Shown here: in pieces, positions 11,601-23,600 of the stretch
Numbering within the stretch: position 1 is the first letter of the stretch
How the letters are laid out: each line of letters begins with the position of its first letter
Assembly (NCBI GenBank): GCA_964023205.1
Contig: OZ026835.1
Span: 16,140,414-16,204,413, forward strand
Direction: 5' to 3'
Source of the DNA: Lutraria lutraria
Lineage: Eukaryota; Mollusca; Bivalvia; Venerida; Mactridae
DNA: 64,000 nt
Notes under the pieces: generated by a model
What the model saw: the letters and a program-made list of their open reading frames with translations, nothing else
The model's database searches: none
Told to the model about the DNA's origin: nothing
Translations under genes and position numbers: made by a program

Positions 11601-14600
11601 ATAGTGTTGTATAATGGTGGTTATATTCATTTAGCCTAGTTGCTTATTAATACTGTTGTATGATAGAAGATTAATTAATTTAACATTGTTTTTAATGATA
11701 ATGTTGTATTATTGAAGATTAAATAATTTACATTGTTCCTACAAGTAACTGATAGCGTTGTATGATAGTAGATATAACAATTTACATTGTTCTTAATTGA
11801 TAGTGTTGTATGATATAAGATATAATAAATTAACATTGTTCATAATTGATGGTGTTGTAAGACAGAAGATATAACAATAAAATTGTTCCTAATTGATAGT
11901 GTTGTATGATAGAAGATTTAACAATTTACATTGTTCCTAATTGATAGTGTTGTATGACAGAAGTTATATTTGGTTTTACCTTGTTCCGTATTGATAGTAT
12001 TGTTCAGTAAAACCTGTTCCCCGACCACCTTTTACGAGCAACCTCCTGTCTTGTGCGACCGCTCGCAATTCCTCCTGAGCGCTTCTTAACGTTAATTTGA
12101 TTTTAGTTATGCGTTCACCTGTCCAACGCGGTTAACGACCAGTACTTTCTGTCTATATCGTATGCTAAGCGACCGCTGTGTGGTGTGTTGTTATAAATGT
12201 GTGATTGTATAACTTTAACAAAAATATTGCAGGCAAACCAGAAAATTTTAAGTTTAGAGGAATAGATACCTGTGATAAATAAACCTTTAATTCAGGAGCA
12301 AGCTCAGAAGTTTGCCATCCGTTCATCTAAACTGTGACTTTTTTTCTGAACATTATATTAACTCTTGAAAGTGATTTTAAAATGGTAAGCCACAGTCATA
12401 TGTGTCTCTGTATAAAATGTTTAACTGCTTAATTAAATGTATGTGGTTTCATACCAGTGATTTTTTTCGCTATATTTACTGCCAAATATGGGCAGTTTCC
12501 CCTAGTAAAATTTCCTTCATTTTCCCCCTAAAATGGCCAGAATTTTCCCCTAACAAGAAGTTTGTTCCACATGATCATGTAAAAAGAAGAAAAATACAAC
12601 AGTTTTATCACCATTGGCACCAACCACAGTGTAGTAATATTTATATTTATGATTGAAACAACTGAATAATCACATATTCCATAGAAATAAATGTTATTAT
12701 ATATTCCCCTTTTGAAATATGTTGCGCTAAATTTCCCCTTTTGATGGGCATGGGTAGTGAGAAAATTTTGGAAAAAAATCACTGCATACAATTTCGTAAT
12801 ATGTTGCTCCAATCCGTAGTTAAGAGACCACCTGTCTTCAGAGAACATATTTTCGTTATCCCTTGCGTGGTCGCTTAAGACAGGTTTCACTGTATAATGG
12901 AGGTCATATTCATTTATCCAAGTTCCTTATTGATAGTGATCATTCTGACATTCAAACTTTGCAGAATGAATTTTTTTTCCCTCTTTTTCTCATGCTTTTT
13001 ATCCAAAAGAACAACATAGAGATTAACTCATCATTAAGAGACACAATATATTCCTCTCTACTTCAATAACATGTTTACGGTGCATGAGCAAACACTAATG
13101 ACCATGAAACACAGACAGTACTTGAACAACTTGTACCTATCATATTGTAACTCCTGTTTTTGTAAAAGAAGATGCAATAATGGGAACAACAAATGAAATA
13201 AAGATAATATTTTAATATTTAGTCCTATTTGAAAGTTAATCAGTATTTATTTTTTGGAGTAGAGTAAGTAAGTGACGTTCAAAAATTTTAATATGTCAGT
13301 TTCTTAAACGTGAAAACAGTGTAAGTGACATTTCATGCAAAAAATGATATTATTCCAAAAAAAGCTATGAAGAACCAAAAGTATATGAATAAACCTATAA
13401 ATAATGGAAACTGTGATTATGAATGACTGCACATACACACTTTTCTCATTTATTTTTTTTACATTTTTCTTGTTTTTTAAGTGTGAAACTGTACTAAGGG
13501 ATGTTAATACTAGAATCTTTTTTTACGATGGTGTAATTTGAAGATCGGATATATGTGGTTGTGAAGAAAGTAATTGTTCACATATATTCAAAAAAGAAGT
13601 AATTATTATATGGTAACAATAAAAATGGAAAGTTTTTTCCTTCTCCTGAAAAATTACTGAAAATGCACTTGCACTAGTTTCGCTTTCAACCCTCGATTTG
13701 TTTGGAATGCAATTTATCAAGTTCATGAAAGGAATAGTTATTTTGTATTTTCATTTTATCACGCAGTAGCGAAAGGTCCAAGTTGGTTCGAACAACTAGC
13801 ATTTAGTGATGCGGAACAAAAACTCCTCTTAAATATACTTAATTTTACTAATGATATAAGTGTACCTGTTTGAGCTGTTATGCCGAAAACTGACAGGGAA
13901 ACAGTACTTCCTGCTTCAGTTGTAGCTGTTACAGTAACTGTATAGTTCCAGAACGGTTTCAAACCAGTGACCGTACATGTTTTTGCATGGAAGTCTGTAA
14001 ATACAATCATGAACAACGATCGTAAATTTAAACACTGAATTTTATTCTTCATATCTTAAGACAGTAAAATAAGAATATATTTGAAAATATAGTTTGATAT
14101 GTGTTTATCATATAATATTTGTGTCAAAATTCACCTACTTTACGTTTACAATAGAAAATTATTTATTAGACACTGTAAGAAAGTAGATTGCTGCTTACGT
14201 ACAAAGGGGAACACGTTTGTAATGATGGGTAACGCAGTATTACTGGTCACGTAATTCGTGTACTCTGTCTTTCAATTAAATCAAACACAAATGCTTCAAA
14301 TCTTCAAAGCTGACATATGTGTACATGAGAAGACAAACGTGTGTACAATTTAAACACCCTGGATATTCTAGTATAATATAATGATTTATTGTACAGAATG
14401 TTGCAACATTAATGAATTTACCATAGCCTCCAGTGCCGCACGTTCCTGTCGTATTGGTTAGATCAACGACTGTTACAGAATAATTCGTAGGTCCAGTGTA
14501 GAGTTCAGGAAACATCCAATGAATCATTAGACTATCTGGGTGACTGTCTACATGTTCTGTTGTGACATTCCTTGGCATATATGGTTCTGTACAAAAATGC

Positions 14601-17600
14601 AGTTTTACGGAGTTACTTTTCTCCTTATTAGTTAGTTTTTTTTTAGATTTTAAACATAATTATTTGTGTGAATAAATAGATTACAAGAAAAATAAATTCG
14701 AACTGTTAAAAAGCATAAGGCATGTTCGGAATCCTGTTGGTGCGATATCAAATGTCGTTCCCTCCAAACTCGACGCACGGCAATGCGATACAACAACAGT
14801 ACACGACATTGCGGTACGTCGGTCGACAATGCGATACGACGAACGACAATGTGATACGACACTTGCCAAATTGTCAAGTTGCCATCTTTGGCAAGATATG
14901 TCGCAATATCATGACGCATTGTCGACCGTAGTATCGCGTTGTCGTGCATCGCGTTTGTGAGGCTACGAACGACATTTGACTTGACACTAACTGGTTTCCG
15001 TAAGCATGGGAGTAAAATCATACAATCAAAATACATATTAAAGTACTGAAATAGTACATAAATTACTACTTACTACCAATTTTGGTCTGAAATTTTACTT
15101 CTTGATTTTCTTCACCCTGGCCTATGGTTGTGAAGGCAGATATTACGACTGTGTAATTACTGTATGGAAGAAGGTTATTCAAGTTTATACTTGAGTCATT
15201 TCCAGTGGTTGTATGATTTTGTGTTTCAGATTTGTCAACATTTACTAATTTAATCATATACTGTGTAATGATACCATTCGTTTGACAAGGTGGGGACCAA
15301 TTTATTATCGCCCCATTACTTGTCGTCACAACTTGTACGGAAGATTCGTTGACTTGTCCAGGAACTAAAACAAAAATATCATTTGCAAGTGACTTGTCTC
15401 AAAGTGGTAAATAAAAGTACGATTCGTTTGTGCAGATTGAGGGATGAGCCGGTTGCCAGTGGTAGCGCGCTTTACTTCTAAACGAAAGGTCATGGTTCGA
15501 ATCAAGGCCCCACCGTTCAATATATCAGGGACGCCTTTTCAGCATCCCCATCCAAACCATGGAGCCAAGTATTTTGTTAAGAAAACAACAGGAAACGGAT
15601 GAGACATGTATCTGTGCTTTACTTCACACCGGGGGCGATAAAGAACCAGCAAAGACTTCTTCAAAATATTAGAGATATGAATGCCCGGTTCTCCTGTATC
15701 TTATCTCCCACCCCTTCTTGGATGGCTCTGAAATGTCGAATGTACCGTTTAACAACAGTTATATTGATTATTAAGAATGACTTTTCTTGCAAGTGTGATA
15801 GCTTGGATGTATCTAAACTCAAGTAATAAGGCGGTCCCTCTTTTAGATCAAGCCATGGATCAGGCAAAACATTACAAACGCAAAGTGTTTTACAAGACGT
15901 AAGTTAAATTATTAGAATTCAAATTTATGTTGATTAATTTGACAAAAACATTCCATAGCAGTTTCGTGTAGATCAAATGCTACAAGTATAACGAAATCTG
16001 TGAAGATATTGTGCATTCATAACCTATGTGGCTAAAGACATTCTCTCCATTAATATGTTACCGTTTTCGGCGTGTTGGGTTTAAAGTCTCGAGCACATAC
16101 AAAACGGTTGAAATTGACATAAACCAAGACAACACCAGACATTTTGTTGCGTTCTTTTGAGAGACGAATTCTTGCTTAACAACCGAAATAGAGTTATAAG
16201 AGCTTAGATGAAACGTGATAACATTAGCATTAATCTTCGAGCAATGATGATCCTGAAACACTTCGACCATTTATCACATTTATCATTAGTTTGGAATGCA
16301 ATGTATCAAGTTCGTGAAAGAATTAGTTATATGCTTTTTTTTAAATTTCAACACTCAGTAGCGAAAGATTCAAGTTGGTTTTAGTCATACTTGACAAACA
16401 AGTTCTCTTAAATAAACATCCCTTCACTTATGATATAAATGCACCTGTTTGAGCCGTTATGCCGAATGCTGACAGGGAAACAGTACTTCCTGCTTCAGTT
16501 GTAGCTTTTACAGTAACTGTATAGTTCCAGAACGGTTTCAAACCAGTGACCGTACATGTTTTTGCATGGAAGTCTGGAAATACAATCATGAACAACGATC
16601 GAAAATTTAAACACTAAATTTTATTCTTCATATCTGAAGACAGTAAAATAAGAATATATTTGAAAATATAGTTTGATATGTGTTTATCATATAATATTTG
16701 TGTCAAAATTCACGTACTTTACGTTTACAATAGAAAACAATTTATTAGACACTGTAAGAAAGTAGATTGCTGCTTACGTACAACGGGTAACACGTTTGTA
16801 ATGATGGGTAACGCAGTATTGCTCGTCACGTAATTTGTGTACTCTGTCTTTCAATTAAATCAAACACAAATGCTTCATATCTTCAAAGCTGGCATATGTG
16901 TACATGAGAAGACAAAAATCTTTACAACACCCTGGACATTCTAGTGTAATATTATGATTCATTATAAAGAATGTTGCAACATTAATGAATTTACCATAGC
17001 CTCCAGTGCCGCACGTTTCTGTCGTATTGTTTAGATCAACGACTGTTACAGAATAATTCGTAGGTCCAGTGTAGAGTTCAGGAGACATCCAATGAATCAT
17101 TAGACTATCTGGGTGACTGTCTACATGTTCTGTTGTGACATTCCTTGGCATATATGGTTCTGTACAAAAATGCAGTTTTACAGAGTTACTTTTCTCCGTT
17201 TTACTGATTTTGTTTTAGATTCTAAACATAATTATTTGTGTGAATAGATGGATTACAAGAAAAATCGATTCGAACTGTTAATAAACATAAGGCATGTTCG
17301 GAATCCTATTGGTGCCATATCAAATGTCGTCCCCTCGACGCACGGCAACGCGATACGACAATAGGATACGACATTGCGACAATGCGATACGTCGGTCTAC
17401 AATGCGATACGTCGAACGACAATGTGTCATTTGTCTAAATGACAGGTTGCCAACTCTGGCAAGATATGTCGCAATATCATTTCGCATAGTCGATCGTAGT
17501 ATCGCGTTGTCGTGCATCGCGTTTGGGAGGCTACGAACGGCATTTGACATAACACTAACTTGTTTCCGTAAGCATGGAAGTAAAATTATATATTTGAATT

Positions 17601-20600
17601 ACATATTAAAGTACTGAAATAGTACATAAATTACTACTTACTACCAATTTTGGTCTGAAATGTTACTTCTTGATTTTCTTCACTCTGGCCTATGGTTGTG
17701 AAGGCAGATATTACGACTGTGTAATTACTGTATGGAAGAAGGTTATTCAAGTTTATACTTGAGTCATTTCCAGTGGTTGTATGTTTTTGTGTTTCAGATT
17801 TGTCAACATTTACTAATTTAATCATATACTGTGTAATGATACCATTCGTTTGACAAGGTGGGGACCAATTTATTATCGCCCCATTACTTGTCGTCACAAC
17901 TTGTACGGAAGATGCGTTGACTTGTCCAGGAACTAAAACAAAAATATCATTTGCAATTGATAAGCTTCAAAGTGGTTAATAAAAATACAATTCAATTGTT
18001 CAAAATGAGGGGTGAGTCGGTGGTCCAGTGGTAACGCGCTGGACTTTTAAACGAAATGCCATGGGTTCGAATGTCGGCTCCACCTTCAATATATCAGGGA
18101 CGCCTTTTCAGCATCCCCTTCCCAACGACCGAGCCAATTATTGTGTTAAGAAAAATGGCTCTGAAATATCGAGTGGACCGTTTAACAACAGTTATATATT
18201 TTTTTGTCTGTGTTTTTGTCTGTCTGTGACTCAAGTCATAAGAAGGTCTCTCCTTTTAGATCAAGCCGTAGATCAGGCAAAACTAACAAACGCAAAGTGT
18301 TTTAACAAGACATAAGTTAAATAATTGAATATTGATTAATTTGTCAATTTTAAACATCCCACATTTCGAGGGTTCAACGCAGCACTGTCGTAACTCATAT
18401 TGAAATAAGAACAAGTTACGACAGTGTTGCGCTGAGCCCTCGATTTGTTCTTCGTAGACCAACTGCTACAAGTATAACGAAATTTTTCACAATTTCACGA
18501 TTTTTCTTTAAATATTCACGATTTCACAATTTCACGATTTCAACTTCATTATTTCATGTTTTGAAATTGTTAAATCTTGAAGTTGAATTGTCAACACCGG
18601 CCTTTCGTATGGTGGCTGGTTTATGCCATGTCGTATTTTCGCTTTTTCGCCACAACAAAGCGAAAATGCGAAAAAGCGAAAATACGACAAAGTCAACTTT
18701 TTTTTTTCGCGTTCCGGTTGTACAAGCGCATGCGCACCAACTTGTATAAGGTTTATGTAAACTACCTGCGCATGCGTAACCGGAACGCAACAATGCGAAA
18801 ATGCGACAATTCAACAATGCGAAAATGTAACAATGCGAAAAAGTCGACTTTGTCGTGTTTTCGAATTGTTGCATTTTCGCCACGAAAAAGCAAAGGTACG
18901 ACAGATGTTAGGCGGAAACACGACACATCTTTGGTGTCGTATTGTCGCCCTTCATCTGTCGTTTTTTCGCCACGACAATGCGAAAATGCAACAATGCAAA
19001 GAATCGACAAAGTTGACTTTGTCGTATTTTCGCTTTTTCGCATTTTCGCTTTGTTGTGGCGAAAAAGCGAAAATACGACATGGCATAAATCAGCCACCAT
19101 ACTTTCGTAAAAATATGCCTTTTATGCATTAATTCACATCTTTTAACTATGTATTAGATAATATGATGTGAAGTAGCAGTGAAATATTTAAGAAAACTGT
19201 GTTTGATTTATATTTTAAAAGGGTTGTTTGTTGAAATGCCTGATTTTTTGCATACTTTTTTATTCCAGCGGTCAACTTTAATCATGTGTATTGGAAAAAG
19301 TAGTATGGATACCCCTCTTTTTTTCTTTTTATGTTGTTTAGTATTATGTATTGTGTTACTCTGTGAAGTTTTAAAAAAATCTGGCCGTTTAGAAAAAAAT
19401 ATGGATGTTTTTTTCTTCAATCATATGTTCAATCGTCTTCCATTTTAGAGGGATTTTGATAAATAAATACACTTTTTTCCAAATTTGTTTAAAGTTAGAC
19501 AGATTTTGTCCTTTAAACAATGTTTGCACTCTATTCCAATCAAAACGGTGTATATAAATTGGTTGTTGATGAAGAAATACAGTTGTACAAGCCATTTTTC
19601 AAAAGTACATGTTTTTTTGATAAGCCGCTCAAAATAGTCTTATAGGGAGGGGGGGGGGGGGGTCATACAATCTGGCATATCTCACAAACGAGCATGGAGA
19701 CCTATATTTTTCTTTTTGTTTTTGTGGTATGAAAGGATTAATCTTTATATATATATGCAAGTTTATTGTGATATACGTCCTTAAATAGAAGTCTTGAAAA
19801 ATACTAGACAAGATTTCAGCTTTGCATGTCTTTGATAGAAAATTTGAGGAACTTGATATCGCAACACCAAACTAAACGTTTCCGACACGTGTATGAATGT
19901 TCTGATCGAAATGATATGTAATTGGAGGAGAAATATTAGTGAAATATCATTTGCATTACCTGAAAAAAGAAATAAATCTATATACACTTACAACATCCAT
20001 AAAGCGTTGCGCTGGTAATTCAATTAAATTTATAATGTATGGTAGATTGTCCCATTTGTGTTGGCACACTTTTTTCAAACCTTTATGCATATAATCATAT
20101 TATGTCGAGCTTCATTTTGATGAGCAATATTTCATGTTAAATAAAGCCTTACCTCCTTGCATGGTTGTGACAACACATTCGTCGCACGTACTTTCGTTAC
20201 CTTCACCGATCGTTGTCCAAGCAGATATTGTTAAATTGTACGTCCAAAACGGACGAAGATTCTTTAAAGTAACACTTAATTTATTTGTATCCTCAACTTC
20301 CTTGTTTAAGGTCCCAGACGAGGGATCAGAGCACTCGGAGTCGATGTATGTTTTGTATATAGTATACTTGATAATAGCACCGTTCCCCTCTTCGTACTTG
20401 TTAAGTCTTTTCCATGTTAACGTTATCGTTGAATTGCTGGTACTTGTAACATTCAATATTGGTGCTGCGCTTGGAACTGGGGGGATTAGAAACAAACTTT
20501 TTTGTTGTATCAATTAAACAATACATGTATGTAATCGCTGTTGATTAAAATAAACTCAAATAGCATAAACCTGTAACATATGAAGATATAAGTAATACTT

Positions 20601-23600
20601 TTTAATAAAATTTCCATAAAAAAACTACATTTAACCTCATGTTCTGAATAAGACAACATTGGATTGAAGCTATGAAAGCCATGCATATCTTATATCACTG
20701 TGTGGTAGCACTGTACGCAAAAAAACAACGGTGTTTACAAGATGGCCAACGGATAAATGTTGTGAGGTAGGTGTCGTTTATTTTTGGTTCAACCGTTTTA
20801 AATACGACGTCCTCTACACAATAGTATACATCAAATGAAAGAACTTTAAAACAGCAATCGGCGGCTAATAATCGTTTTTTATCAAACCATGCCGTTTTCA
20901 CAAAATCAGTGTCTGAACATCTCGTGTTGAGTTTTTTGAAAAACGAATCGAGGAAACTGAACAAAACCGACGATTATTCCGTTAAAATGAGTGAATCGAC
21001 AAAAATACTTTTCATTGACTGCTCCGTTGCGTACAGATTTTTGACTAAAATTGTTGCTCCGTTGCGTACAGAAATTGTTTTCTCCGTTGCGTACAGTACA
21101 ATGTTTACACTTAGCACCGTGGCGTACAGTATGTAAAATTTAAAAGCTTTAAAACATCTACTACAAGGAATTTTGAAGAGGAAATAATGGATATACGTGA
21201 GGAGCTTTACATTCTCCATACACGTGGACAAGTATTTTTGTCGATTCATTCATTTTAACGGAATAATCGTCGGTTTTGTTCAGTTTCCTCGCTTCGTTTT
21301 TCAAAAAACTCAACACGAGATGTTCAGACACTGATTTTGTGAAAACGGCATGGTTTGATAAAAAACGATTATTCGCCGCCGATTGCCGTTTTAAAGTTCT
21401 TTCATTTGATGTATACTATTGTGTAGAGGACGTCGTATTTAAAAAGTTTGAACAAAAAACAAACGACACCTACCTCACAACATTTATCCGTTGGCCATCT
21501 TGTAAACACCGTTGATTTTTTGCGTACAGTGCTACCACTCAGTGTATATTGTATCGTGATGAATGATAAATACCACCGCTCCAGGTGTCTAGTATTTTCA
21601 TATAAAATTTTCCCCAACAGCTGGTAAACGCTTGGACGTATATGAAGTAACGTCGGTATGCGTGCAATTTGTGCGTGGTATAAGAAAATCTTAAAACTTC
21701 ATCCGTTCGTGTGATTGTATCGTTGCAGTTCATGATATTCATGTACCCAATTCTCTATAAAATAGTCAAACATTTTTATGATAATGAGAAGAACTTAAAG
21801 AGTTATTGAATCAATGCAAACAGCTAATATGACACCCAAAGAAGGGTTCTACAGAGCAGTTTGAAAATATGATTTTAATTTAGCATGATACTTAATTAAT
21901 GGCACAACAACGTAAAGTAAAAGAATTCATGTCGCCAATTAAACTTATCCCGTATATTTGTACGTGATTTGTCGTAATTGCGAAACAGATGAAACATATA
22001 TTATAAGACAAAAATATATTGCGTATTTCGGGCAATCCGACACTAACTAGCCTATCTTCGTAATCTTCGACGTAACTCACTCGATCGTCAACTGGTCGAG
22101 TGAACATCTAAGTTGACAACCGGGTGGGTCGAGAGCATTTTCTGTATCCGAATTTAGTTATTGTCCAAAATAGGTACAATGAAACGCCCATAAACACTGC
22201 ATTGATCGATTACCCAAAATGTTTTATCAAGAAATGTTTTCATAATAATTTAGTCCGCAATTTTGTATGATTTATAATGGAGATAGCATTTTGATCCTAA
22301 AAGTTATGGATACACGTGAGCACTTCGTTTCTACATTGTCAGTGGAATTGGAACAAGCTCGTTCGGTACAGTTTTTGGTCCGGGCGCATTTCCCAAATTC
22401 GCTATTCATTTTAAAGAATAATTGCAAATTTTGATAGTATTCATAGAATTTTTACTACCATATCATTTTGCATTAAGCATTTATAATAAAAAACAACATA
22501 ATAAAAAAGACTCGTTAATTTTCAAGAATGGTCTTTTCTTTTATAGGATAAAGTGTACGAATTTCTGACGACAAATTTCGGATAACATATAATCGGTGCG
22601 AGACGTTTGTCAGTATTATTATTTACGTGCCAAAAATAGAAACAGAAATGTTGAAGTATCGATTTTTGTATTCGACGGAATACAGAGTCACCATAAATCA
22701 GAAAGACAAACAGCGGAATATATAATCACTACAAAAATAGGTCAAAATGTTGCTAAATTGCTAATTTTGAAATTTTATATTGGGATTTTATTTCTGCTTT
22801 CATTTCTTCTTATTGGAGGTTGAAATGTCGTGTATTTTTTACATTCTTTCAAAAATAGCCTATACATAGTAAATATATATAACACTGCGTATCCGTACGC
22901 CTAATACTTAACGCAACCAAGCTATCCGCCATATCAAACATATCTATTACGTGACCTGAAACAGGTTAACACCACTCTCTCTTCACTACTGAGAATGAGG
23001 TTTATAATTATACTTGAAATATTAAGTACAGTTAACCATTGCTTATTGGGATTAATAAATAAACAATTATTCTATCACTTGCATAAAGAATGTACAAACC
23101 TAGATTGAAATGTAAAACTAATTTGTTTATATTGATACATTTGGAGATACACAATAGATATTTTCGTACATTTTTGCGAGGTAAACTTAAATATAAGTAG
23201 TAATATTCACCTGACATGGCGTCCCAACAACCTCCGTTGAACCATACACTACATTATCTATCAAGCATTTTTTGTAGTAATCGAAAACAAAAACGGCACA
23301 AGCACGAACAATACCATTCGAGATTTTCGGTTTCCACCAGGATAAAGACGCATGATTCTCACCATAATTAAACCTATACGTATTAACAATCTGGGGAGCT
23401 GAAGAGAAATACAGCAATATTGGTATATACGTCAGACAGGTAGTCGTACTCTTAGTGATGATATTAACAGCTCATATAAAAGGTATATAACACATTGTGA
23501 TAAGACACATATTTGTAGATATTATAAAATTATAAGTTTTTAATAAAAAACGCGAACACCTAGATCAACATCATAAGCTATAAATATTTTCATCAATGAA

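Larger units (their letters stand above)
10379..13696. mobile_element. 3.3-kb inverted-repeat element inserted between cassettes A and B
   Basis: The ends TCGAGGGCTGAATGCGAAAC (10379) and GCTTTCAACCCTCGA (to 13696) are inverted, extending into ACTAGTGCAAGTG opposite CACTTGCACTAGT. The matching spacer between cassettes B and C (around 16260-16295) lacks this 3.3 kb and runs directly from CTTCGACCATTTATC to GTTTGGAATGC. The flanks suggest a short ATT(T) duplication. Sub-terminal copies of GAAACT-x-TAAGTGACA occur near 10563, 13309 and 13484. No transposase is visible; a minisatellite fills much of the interior. Confidence 0.75.

Noticed and set aside
10735..12004. CRISPR-like array
   Set aside because: Units are contiguous with no unique spacers, and the context is an animal intron; it is a minisatellite.
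18577..19110. A 177-codon open frame in the foldback element
   Set aside because: Low-complexity translation of CGAAAA/TTTTCG words, open in several frames on both strands.
20695..21515. Two 80-90 codon frames encoding nearly the same peptide on opposite strands
   Set aside because: They are the two inverted arms of the foldback element, so the duplication is of DNA and not of a gene.
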